A stretch of DNA of 31,487 nucleotides. Origin: a bacterium Ga0077546 (GTDB lineage: Bacteria > Cyanobacteriota > Vampirovibrionia > Obscuribacterales > Obscuribacteraceae). The stretch spans positions 1 through 31,487 of the forward strand of contig LNEX01000299.1 in NCBI GenBank assembly GCA_001464165.1, given 5' to 3'. Made by a program: the position numbers and the translations under genes. Position 1 is the first letter of the stretch, and each line of letters begins with the position of its first letter. Of this stretch, positions 23,599 through 30,471 are shown in pieces. A model generated the notes under the pieces. It saw nothing but the letters and a program-made list of their open reading frames with translations. It ran no database searches and had not been told where the DNA came from.

Positions 23599-24873
23599 AT
23601 GCAAATGACTGGGCCAAAATCTAGAACAGCAAAAGGCAGTGTGTTTTTACTGGCCTTGGGGCTGTTTGCCTTGGTCAATGCTGGTTTGGTGGCTTTGCAG
23701 CCACTCCGGCCAATGCCTGTCGAGCGCATTCCGACAAAATCAACCTGGGAAAGTCATCGCACACGTGATTTTATGCAGGGCGCGCAGGCACCAGATGCGG
23801 TGCTTTTTGGCTCGTCTCTGATGATGATACCGACAGCCTGTCGTGATGCCGATTATCTAAACGTCACTATTGACCCGGTTGTCCATCCGTATTCGCAGTA
23901 TCTGCAAGCGAGAATTGCCGAGAAAACTGGCATGCAGCTGAAGTGTTTCAATTTTGCCTTACCTGGTGGAATGATATCTGATCACTATATGATCGTCAGT
24001 TCACTTTTCTCGCAAGAGCGCAAGCCTAAGGTGGCCATATTTGGTTTGTCATTGAGAGACTTCATTGATTCTGGTGTGGAGTGCGCTGCTGCTACTCCGG
24101 CCTATCATTACTTTTCTCGCTTTAAATCTGAAAGCGAGATTGATTCGCTTTTGCCTTTGTCTATGCCTAGTATCTTCAATAGAGGTCAGTATTTGGCTGA
24201 CAAATACATTTATTTGCTAGGCAAAAGATTGCAGATTCAGGTTATGGCTAGCGATGCAATTAGTTCGGCTGTTACTGCGGTGGTAAGTTCTCCGTCTGAT
24301 TCTAGTGCAGGTGCTGGTTCTCGAATAAATGCTAGCGCTAATATTAGCTCTGGCACTAAGCCTGATAACAATCCCGATGCCGCACTTAGCGGCAATGAAG
24401 TGACGGAAGGCATGGTGGCTCTGCAGCCCAATGCTTTTTATCCGTGGCAAGATAATAGTCGTGAATATAAGAAACGCTTCAAAGGCGCCAATGAATCTAT
24501 GTTTAAGATTCAAACTGAATATTTCAAACGCATGCTCAGTCAGCTGAAGTCTGAAGGTGTGGAAGTCTTATTCGTAAATATGCCACTTACAGCTGCCAAT
24601 ATGGCTTTGATGCCCCAAGGCTCTTACGATAAATATATTGCTTTATTGAAGCAGACGGCTGCCGAGCAAGGGTGCAGTTTGCTTGATTTAAATGATGGTA
24701 AAACTTTTGTCGCCAGCAATTTCAAAGATCCAGTGCATATGAATGGCTCTGGTGGAAAAATATTGATAGATCAAATTGCTGAGAATTTGAGCAAAGTCAG
24801 TTTGAGCAAAGGCAGTTTAAATTCGCGGCGGCAAGTGGCCGCTCGAGATAAAGCCGGAAGGCTGAGTGAATGA
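23599..24873 (+). CDS. SGNH/DltD-like protein, second paralog
   Basis: A 424-residue membrane-anchored SGNH-fold protein, paralogous to the one at 18814-20340. The anchor is SVFLLALGLFALVNAGLVAL (about 14-33). Block I is LFGSSLMMIP (Ser about 72-73), FALPGGMISDHYM matches block II, KVAIFGLSLRDFIDSG matches the paralog's KVIIYGVAPRDFMDS, and DPVHMNGSGGKIL (about 377) gives Asp-x-x-His. It lacks the BamE-like tail and has a Ser/Ala/Gly-rich low-complexity insertion around residues 225-270. It presumably acts in surface glycan acylation. It has no MBOAT partner beside it and may share the one at 20343-21806. The ATG at 23599 has a weak ribosome site; ATG 23605 is an alternative. Confidence 0.83.
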   Translation: MQMTGPKSRTAKGSVFLLALGLFALVNAGLVALQPLRPMPVERIPTKSTWESHRTRDFMQGAQAPDAVLFGSSLMMIPTACRDADYLNVTIDPVVHPYSQYLQARIAEKTGMQLKCFNFALPGGMISDHYMIVSSLFSQERKPKVAIFGLSLRDFIDSGVECAAATPAYHYFSRFKSESEIDSLLPLSMPSIFNRGQYLADKYIYLLGKRLQIQVMASDAISSAVTAVVSSPSDSSAGAGSRINASANISSGTKPDNNPDAALSGNEVTEGMVALQPNAFYPWQDNSREYKKRFKGANESMFKIQTEYFKRMLSQLKSEGVEVLFVNMPLTAANMALMPQGSYDKYIALLKQTAAEQGCSLLDLNDGKTFVASNFKDPVHMNGSGGKILIDQIAENLSKVSLSKGSLNSRRQVAARDKAGRLSE

Positions 24874-24945
24874 GCCCTGCCGACTGAATCTGAGCGACTG
24901 ATCTTGAGCGAGTGAGCTTGCCGCGATTGTGATTCCATTTTTCCT

Positions 24946-26343
24946 TTATGGCGATATGCGGTTGATGTCGCGAGGAAAGAGCGCAGTCTGCTTCACTGAT
25001 GGTAGACCCAGCAGTTGCTTGGCTAGCCTCTCTAGGCCGATTGCTAAACCGCCATGCGGTGGCATGCCATGTTTGAAGCAGAGCAAATAGTCAGTGAAGT
25101 CTTCGGGGTTCAAGCCCCGACTGGCAATAGACTTTTTCAGCTGTTCATATTCATGAATACGCTGACCACCGGTTGTTATTTCTAAGCCGCGAAAGAGTAA
25201 GTCGAAACTCTTCGATCCGGCTTCACCGCTGGCGAGTGGCCCACCCGGCATAGCATAGAATGGTCGGATTGCATGCGGATAGTCTGTGACATAAACCATG
25301 TCAATACCCTCCTCCTTTTCAAAGTGGCTAGTGAGAAGCTTCTCGCCCTCGCCGTCGAGGTCGGCAGATTGACTTTTCCAGCCGTACTTACTTGCTAGAA
25401 GCTGTTGTGCCTCTTCTAGTCTAATTTGCGGCAGTGTGGTGCCTATCGTCGGTACCACGGCTTGATACTGAGCCAGCTCTTTTTGGCAATGTTCTCTTAC
25501 ATGGTCCATAACGTGACGCAGCAAGCCAATTTGCATGGCAATGACATCTTGCTCTGATTCGATGAAACCCATCTCAATGTCAAGGCTGATGTACTCGTTC
25601 AAGTGGCGAGTAGTATCGTGCTCTTCAGCTCGATAGACTGGACCTACTTCGTATACTCTTTCAAAAGCACCCACCATTATTTGCTTATAGAACTGCGGGC
25701 TTTGAGCTAGATAGGCCGTTCTCCCAAAGTAGTCGATTTTGAATAGCTGGGCTCCTCCTTCGGTACCAGTAGCGACAATTTTGGGCGAATGGATTTCAAT
25801 GAAATTTTCGCCGTTCAAATAGTGACGAAAGGCTTTCAGTATTTCTGCTTCTATTTTAAAAATTGCTCTAACTTTTTCGTTGCGCAAGCTCAAGGGGCGA
25901 TAGTCGAGCAATGTAGAAGTAGACAAGTTATCGATTTTAGTTTGCTTGCCGATTTCAATTGGAGGTACGTGCAAACCAGAGGCAAGGGCCTCTATGCTTG
26001 TCAAAACTAGCTCAACACCAGCTGATTCGCTGTTCTTTTTTAACTGCTGTGCCTGCAAATAGCCTTCGAAATAGCATGGTGTTTCATTAGTTAGCAGGCG
26101 CAGCTTCTCTTGCAAGGTGGCTTCAGTCACTACTACTTGAATGGTCGAGGTGGCGTCGCGCACAATCAAAAACATGATTTGACCAAGGTCGCGAATTGAT
26201 TGCAGATGACCCTTAATGCGCACTATCTTGTCGCTGTGCTCGTTTGCATAGTCACTGTTATTGGCATTGGCTCCAAGTGGGCTGCCGAGGGTCGACTGCG
26301 TTAAAAGCTGGGTCGCTTCTATTAGTTTGATTGACGTAACCAT
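24946..26343 (-). CDS. aspS: Aspartyl-tRNA synthetase, archaeal/AspS2 type (probably non-discriminating)
   Basis: A 465-residue class IIb synthetase that charges tRNA with aspartate. It has an N-terminal OB anticodon-binding domain (VRIKGHLQSIRDLGQIMFLIVRD, about 41-63). The catalytic core has ATGTEGGAQLF (191-201), AQSPQFYKQIM (213-223), motif 2 FERVYEVGPVYRAEEHDTTRHLNE (228-251) and motif 3 GLAIGLERL (about 432-440). The GAD insertion of bacterial AspRS (~590 aa) is absent, so it belongs to the archaeal/AspS2 group. Many of that group also charge tRNA-Asn with Asp for later amidation by GatCAB. I chose the ATG at 26343 because GGGAG lies 6 nt upstream; an in-frame TTG at 26355 lies before that site. 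An intrinsic terminator and an Asn/Asp-rich leader frame precede it, suggesting attenuation. Confidence 0.93.
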   Translation of the reverse strand: MVTSIKLIEATQLLTQSTLGSPLGANANNSDYANEHSDKIVRIKGHLQSIRDLGQIMFLIVRDATSTIQVVVTEATLQEKLRLLTNETPCYFEGYLQAQQLKKNSESAGVELVLTSIEALASGLHVPPIEIGKQTKIDNLSTSTLLDYRPLSLRNEKVRAIFKIEAEILKAFRHYLNGENFIEIHSPKIVATGTEGGAQLFKIDYFGRTAYLAQSPQFYKQIMVGAFERVYEVGPVYRAEEHDTTRHLNEYISLDIEMGFIESEQDVIAMQIGLLRHVMDHVREHCQKELAQYQAVVPTIGTTLPQIRLEEAQQLLASKYGWKSQSADLDGEGEKLLTSHFEKEEGIDMVYVTDYPHAIRPFYAMPGGPLASGEAGSKSFDLLFRGLEITTGGQRIHEYEQLKKSIASRGLNPEDFTDYLLCFKHGMPPHGGLAIGLERLAKQLLGLPSVKQTALFPRDINRISP

Positions 26344-26357
26344 AATTTCTCCCAAAA

Positions 26358-26388
26358 CAAAAAAAACCGCAACCTGGTTGGTTGCGGT
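26358..26388 (-). terminator. Intrinsic terminator/attenuator just before aspS
   Basis: On the minus strand, ACCGCAACC (26388-26380) pairs with GGTTGCGGT (26374-26366) around an AACCA loop, followed at once by a run of U residues (26365-26359). The aspS Shine-Dalgarno GGGAG (26353-26349) begins only 5 nt after the run. A terminator this close to the start codon, downstream of a likely aspS promoter, acts as a leader attenuator rather than only as the end of the upstream gene. Confidence 0.88.
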
Positions 26389-26416
26389 CGATGACTTCTT
26401 CGTTGTTTTGTTTAGC

Positions 26417-26536
26417 TTAACTACGACATTGTCTTACGAGTGCAACCAGATTCTGGAGGCAATCATTATTGTCGTTATTATTATTGGCGGGTTTGTAGCT
26501 AAACATATGATTTCTATACATGAGAATCTCAAACAT
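26417..26536 (-). CDS. Putative aspS leader peptide with NNNNDNND run
   Basis: A 39-codon reading frame from ATG 26536 to TAA 26417, in the aspS leader. It reads MFEILMYRNHMFSYKPA, then eight consecutive Asn/Asp codons (NNNNDNND; 26485-26462), then CLQNLVALVRQCRS. In-frame ATGs at 26521 and 26506 are alternative starts; none has a strong Shine-Dalgarno. The stop lies 28 nt before the terminator 5' arm. TGGTTGC in codons 30-32 is complementary to GCAACCA of the terminator 5' arm and mimics its 3' arm, so a ribosome stalled on the Asn/Asp codons would leave it free to form an antiterminator. Shortage of aspartyl-tRNA (and asparaginyl-tRNA made from it) would then raise aspS expression. The coding run and the complementarity are directly seen; the mechanism is inferred from trp/his-type leaders. 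Confidence 0.7.
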   Translation of the reverse strand: MFEILMYRNHMFSYKPANNNNDNNDCLQNLVALVRQCRS

Positions 26537-26545
26537 AAGAGTTCT

Positions 26546-26574
26546 ATGCTAAGCGCAAAAACTTCCAGCGTCAA
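26546..26574 (-). promoter_or_regulatory. Candidate aspS promoter
   Basis: On the minus strand TTGACG (26574-26569) and TAGCAT (26551-26546) are separated by exactly 17 bp. Transcription would start near 26539, giving a leader of about 195 nt that includes the Asn/Asp frame and the terminator. The start would be only a few nt before the first leader ATG, so either translation is leaderless or the second or third ATG is used. Confidence 0.5.
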
Positions 26575-26581
26575 TGAAAAA

Positions 26582-26617
26582 TTAAGCAGATTAAGCAAGT
26601 TAAGCAGACTAACCAAG
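26582..26617. repeat. 9-bp tandem repeats (TTAAGCAGA-type)
   Basis: Four 9-bp units: TTAAGCAGA, TTAAGCAAG, TTAAGCAGA and the diverged CTAACCAAG. They lie just upstream of the candidate aspS -35 and after the hydrolase stop. They may bind a regulator or be simple slippage. Confidence 0.55.
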
Positions 26618-26669
26618 TTAATAGGAACACTGAGATTAACCTGCTGCCGATTTCGATTTTTGCCAGTAC

Positions 26670-28325
26670 TTATTGAGCCGTGCTGTGTCCAGTCGCGGCT
26701 TCTTGTTTTTCAGCAGCGCCTTTATCGACCACGATGTCTGGTTTTACTTCTGACTCTACCTTTACAGATGAATCTATTTTTGTAGCTGAATCTTCTTGTG
26801 ATGAAGAGTCTTCTTTTACTACAGAGCTTTTGATCTCGGTTAAGTCATCGGCAGCATTCTTGACTGGTTGCGGTACTTGTTTGGTTTTGGCTAGGCTGCC
26901 ACCAATCTGATCTGAGTTGACCAAGTCGCTTAAGATCCAATCAAAAATGTCTTTCTGTCCATCTTGTGGGTTTAGTTCATCTTTAAACTGACTATTGACC
27001 ACCGAAATGATTGGATTAAGAGGTCTGACGCCATCAATGAAAGTTAAGTGGTCAACGTTGCGGAAAACTCGTGCTTTGCCGACATTGACTTTGTCGCGTA
27101 CTTTTTCAAAATCAGATTCTTTAGCTACGAATTGTGTGCGAGCAACATCATTGGGCAAGAATATTGCACTTGAAACTGGGCAAATGCCATCGTTCAAGAC
27201 ATAGACAAACGGGGTGCCTGCTTGTTTAGCTATTTTTTTCGATACTTGAATGTTGGTGATTTCTCGATTGAGAAATTCTAAAACGGGATGCTCGCGGCCA
27301 AAGTGAGCGGGGAAAGAATTGGATAAAAGAAACATTGGATAGAACGCTGCGGTCTCGGCGTATCGTTTGAAACCCGGAGCTAAGTAGGGGTTAACGATGT
27401 AGCCACCGTAGGTAATTAGCTTTTTGCGATCAACTGGTACGCTATTTACTCTGGTGAGTCGAGAATTAATGGTATCGCCCACAGTGAGAGTACCCTTTGG
27501 TCCAAAGGGTAGTCTAGATTTGAATTTGCCAGTTTCTGGAATGGCTTCGTCAGCGTTATCCCAGGCTAAATCTTGGCGCAAAATAGGATTGCGATCGAAG
27601 TAGAAGCGATAAGAGAGGTTGTGGTCTATGCGAGTCCAGGGCCAAGAAAGTCTTTTATAGACGGTGTAGTTCATCCAGTCTTTACAAAACAGCGGCGAAC
27701 CGTGGAACGGTGTTCCCATAGTAAGCAGCAGTCGTACTTTTGATTCTATGTTGGGATCTGTCAGTGACTCATAGGCGATATTTCCACCCATGCTCAGGGC
27801 CATCATAGTAATGGGGCGTTGCTTTGTCGCACTGTAAAGCGAGGTTAGGGCATCTTTAAATTTTGGTAGAACCTGATCAAATCGATCGAGGCTGGAGTAG
27901 CGCACGAGATAAATTTTGTACTTGCTGCTAAAGGCTTCGCTCTTGGCTAGCTTCTCTGCTACTTTTTGCCAGCGAAAATATGGGTAGTATTCGCCTCTAA
28001 GTCCGTGGACAAGCAATAGCGGACTGCGCTCTCCGAGGGGCTTTTGGTCGTATTCGTAGATCTTGACATCGGTAGGCCTCTTGCGTTGTTTCTTGCCAGC
28101 TGGCAGGCTTGCGAAGCGGTCGCTTACTGAGCCATAAAGTACGCTTGAGGGGTGTGAAACGTCTTGCGGGGTCGTCAAGCGTGCGGGGCTCGCTTGGGCC
28201 AGTGAAGTGGTCGAATTGACCAGTAGGGCTAGGCTAAGCGCCCATATCTTAAACTGCGGGCCAAGATGAACTAAGCTAGTTCTGGAGTTCGTTCTACTAC
28301 GTGCGAGCCAACTTTGATGGTACAT
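26670..28325 (-). CDS. Exported lipase-like alpha/beta hydrolase
   Basis: A 551-residue protein with an N-terminal signal sequence (positive stretch, then IWALSLALLVNSTTSLAQASPA, about residues 28-49) and an alpha/beta-hydrolase domain. The oxyanion strand is LLLVHGLRG (about 103-111). The nucleophile elbow is ALSMGGN (about 173-179, A-x-S-x-G form), the acid is probably Asp in VLNDGICPV (about 377), and the His is in NVDHLTF (about 424). The organisation is that of class-2 lipases or PGAP1-like esterases. The last ~90 residues are a low-complexity Lys/Glu/Ser/Asp/Val tail, probably a disordered linker. The ATG at 28325 lacks a clear Shine-Dalgarno. It is divergent from the glycosyltransferase gene with 80 bp between, and lies upstream of the aspS leader. 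The substrate could be a lipid ester; not determinable here. Confidence 0.82.
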   Translation of the reverse strand: MYHQSWLARSRTNSRTSLVHLGPQFKIWALSLALLVNSTTSLAQASPARLTTPQDVSHPSSVLYGSVSDRFASLPAGKKQRKRPTDVKIYEYDQKPLGERSPLLLVHGLRGEYYPYFRWQKVAEKLAKSEAFSSKYKIYLVRYSSLDRFDQVLPKFKDALTSLYSATKQRPITMMALSMGGNIAYESLTDPNIESKVRLLLTMGTPFHGSPLFCKDWMNYTVYKRLSWPWTRIDHNLSYRFYFDRNPILRQDLAWDNADEAIPETGKFKSRLPFGPKGTLTVGDTINSRLTRVNSVPVDRKKLITYGGYIVNPYLAPGFKRYAETAAFYPMFLLSNSFPAHFGREHPVLEFLNREITNIQVSKKIAKQAGTPFVYVLNDGICPVSSAIFLPNDVARTQFVAKESDFEKVRDKVNVGKARVFRNVDHLTFIDGVRPLNPIISVVNSQFKDELNPQDGQKDIFDWILSDLVNSDQIGGSLAKTKQVPQPVKNAADDLTEIKSSVVKEDSSSQEDSATKIDSSVKVESEVKPDIVVDKGAAEKQEAATGHSTAQ

Positions 28326-28405
28326 TATTACTTGGAAATGTCAGGGAGATGGAACGCGTTTTCTAGAGTCGAATACTCACGACGTTTCATTCTATCAGAA
28401 TATTT

Positions 28406-29713
28406 GTGCTGCTCTTGGCCTTCAGCCCCCTTTGGTTGCTACTTAATTTCTCAGTGGATGTAGTTCTTTTGAACGGAAACACCAAGCTTAATAAGACTAA
28501 ACCAGCGCGAATTGGGCTGTTCTTCTCCGATACCGGCGGTGGTCATCGCAGCGCTACTGAAGCTTTGCAGGCTGGAATACTGAAGGTCTTGGCTGAAAGG
28601 TTCTCTCACTACGATGTTGAAGTACAGATTGACAGCATTGTCGAGAACAGCCATCCAATAAACAGAACATTTGTTCAGATTTACAATAATCTTCTGCGCC
28701 ACCAGCAGGCGGCTATGAAGTACTACTACTGGTTCATCGAAACATTTAAGCCTAATGACTCTAAGTTTGGCTGGATGATTACTCGGCCCTATGTGGTCAA
28801 AACGCTACATGATATGAAAGCTGACCTGGTTGTTTCTGTGCATCCAATGTCTAACCAGTATATTGCGCGTGGCCTTCGTGAAAGCGGGCTACGCAGTAAA
28901 ACCAAGCTAGTCACAGTGGTCACCGACCCTAATGGCGACTTCTGGAGCGGTTGGGCTTGCCACGACGCCGATTTAACTATAGTGCCAAACGACCTAGCGC
29001 AGCAGCGACTAATCGAGCTTGGTGTTGAGCCGTCAAAGATCGCCATTATGGGAATGCCTGTTCATCCATCTTTTATTAGTCCTCCCAATTGTTCTGCGGA
29101 AGAGTTTCGTCAGTCGCTAGGTTTAGATAAAGATTTGCCTACTATTTGCATCAACTCTGGTTGGGCCGGTGGCGGCAATATGATTGCTATTTATCGTGCC
29201 CTCAAGGCTGTCAAACGTAAAATACAAGTGGTATTTCTTTGTGGTCACAATGTCAAATTGTATGAAACCCTTAAGAAGGAACTTCGCCAATCAGTGATAC
29301 CAACAGCGGTGCTGCCATTTCATGATTCAATGGCCGATGTTATGGCTGCTTGTGATTTGATGGTGACTAAAGCTGGTGGCTTGACTTCATTTGAGGCCGT
29401 GGCCCGTAGGCTGCCGATGGCAATCGATATGATCACCACTCCTATGCCACAAGAGTACGGCACCGCCAGAATGCTTGTTGAGCAAGGCCTTGCTACTGCT
29501 ATTGAGCGGGCCGATGATATTGTCGCTGTGGTTGAGAAAATTGCTTGCAAGCGCGATCTTGAATCGCACTCACTACCAGCTAAGCACCAGCTCGATCAAG
29601 TCAATGCTATTTTTAATATCTCAGAGTCACTGATTGGCATCGCCGTTGGCGAGATTGAAACTGCAAATTTCAAGAGTAGACTACAACCATCTAGAAGTTC
29701 TAGCACGCCGTAG
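28406..29713 (+). CDS. MGDG-synthase/UgtP-like GT28 glycosyltransferase
   Basis: A 435-residue glycosyltransferase expected to transfer a sugar from a nucleotide sugar to diacylglycerol or a related lipid at the cytoplasmic face of the membrane. The N-terminal MGDG-synthase domain has IGLFFSDTGGGHRSATEAL (about 37-55). The C-terminal GT28 domain has ICINSGWAGGGNM (about 248-260), VVFLCGHN, and the donor-binding VTKAGGLTSFEAVARRLPM (about 320-338). A hydrophobic N-terminus (MLLLAFSPLWLLLNF) may be a membrane anchor. The GTG start at 28406 is uncertain because no Shine-Dalgarno is visible. A broken hydrolase gene follows 37 bp downstream. Processive diglucosyl versus monogalactosyl products cannot be told apart from the sequence. 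Confidence 0.88.
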   Translation: MLLLAFSPLWLLLNFSVDVVLLNGNTKLNKTKPARIGLFFSDTGGGHRSATEALQAGILKVLAERFSHYDVEVQIDSIVENSHPINRTFVQIYNNLLRHQQAAMKYYYWFIETFKPNDSKFGWMITRPYVVKTLHDMKADLVVSVHPMSNQYIARGLRESGLRSKTKLVTVVTDPNGDFWSGWACHDADLTIVPNDLAQQRLIELGVEPSKIAIMGMPVHPSFISPPNCSAEEFRQSLGLDKDLPTICINSGWAGGGNMIAIYRALKAVKRKIQVVFLCGHNVKLYETLKKELRQSVIPTAVLPFHDSMADVMAACDLMVTKAGGLTSFEAVARRLPMAIDMITTPMPQEYGTARMLVEQGLATAIERADDIVAVVEKIACKRDLESHSLPAKHQLDQVNAIFNISESLIGIAVGEIETANFKSRLQPSRSSSTP

Positions 29714-29750
29714 GTTTGCTTTTTGCTCTATGCAATAGACAGGTAGTCCC

Positions 29751-30438
29751 GTGCTTCTTTCACTGCAAAAATTTGAACCAGTTCAGAGTATTGATCACCT
29801 TCCCGATTTGCTCTTCATCCATGGTACTGGCTCGGCAGCTGACATGTGGCAAGGGCAAGTGCGCTTTTTCACAAACCATGGCTATCGTTGTTTTGTCGTT
29901 GATTTGCGCGGTCACGGCTTGTCAGCTGAGCCACAAGAACACACTGACTTAGACGTGCATATTAGTGATTTGCTGGAAACTCTAGAGAGCTCAGATATAA
30001 AATTTCCAGCGGCCTTTGTCGGTCACTGAGCTGTTCTCTGTTATACTTGCTGCCGGCTTGCCCGGGCGTGTGCTCAAGCCGGTTTCGTATATTTTTAAAC
30101 TCTTCATGCTCTATCTCTATGACTACATCAAGCGCTCCAATATGCATAAAGGGTGGGCCTGGCGTCCACGTACTCTTATTGACACTAATCGGCACGCTCT
30201 TGAGCAGATTTTACTCAATTTTGAAACGGTAGATTTTATCGACCGCACGCCACAACTAGCATGCACACTGCATCTGGCCGCTGGTCGCTTTGACCCGGTG
30301 GCGCCATGCCACTATGCCGTCAAGATTCACAAGCAGGTGCCAAATTCAACTCTAAAAGTCTTTAGTCTTGGCGGGCACAACTTTATGGATACTTTCCCTG
30401 ATTCTTTCAATCAGTGGATTTTGGATGGATTGCGCTAG
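29751..30438 (+). pseudogene. Alpha/beta hydrolase missing its nucleophile elbow (frameshift/deletion)
   Basis: The first frame (GTG at 29751, AGG 8 nt upstream) encodes a normal alpha/beta-hydrolase start: LLFIHGTGSAADMWQGQ, then VVDLRGHGLS, up to FVGH, where it meets TGA at 30027-30029. The next residues should be Ser and Gly of the G-x-S-x-G elbow. A second frame then reads ELFSVILAAGLPGR and continues to the stop at 30438, with the acid in AAGRFDPVAP and the His in SLGGHNFMD. So the Asp and His of the triad survive but the Ser-containing segment (perhaps about 15 residues) is missing and the frame shifts near 30028. As written the gene cannot make an active enzyme. It is either a recent pseudogene or an assembly error. 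It would otherwise be a lipid or small-ester hydrolase co-transcribed with the glycosyltransferase. Confidence 0.85.
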
Positions 30439-30471
30439 TATCTATTTGCATAGCTAGCATTTGCATAAATT

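Noticed and set aside
23550..23600. An inverted repeat (GCTAAG/CCAGCT with AGCTGG/CTTAGC) as a terminator after the ATP-grasp gene
   Set aside because: The two arms pair only with a 4-nt bulge and no T-run follows.
26344..26540. A T-box riboswitch upstream of aspS
   Set aside because: The conserved T-box sequence (AGGGTGGNACCGCG-like) and stem I features are not seen; the Asn/Asp reading frame explains the leader better.
26261..26785. A plus-strand open frame of about 174 codons opposite the aspS 5' end and leader
   Set aside because: It crosses a terminator, the leader repeats and the ends of two real genes, and has no recognisable protein features.
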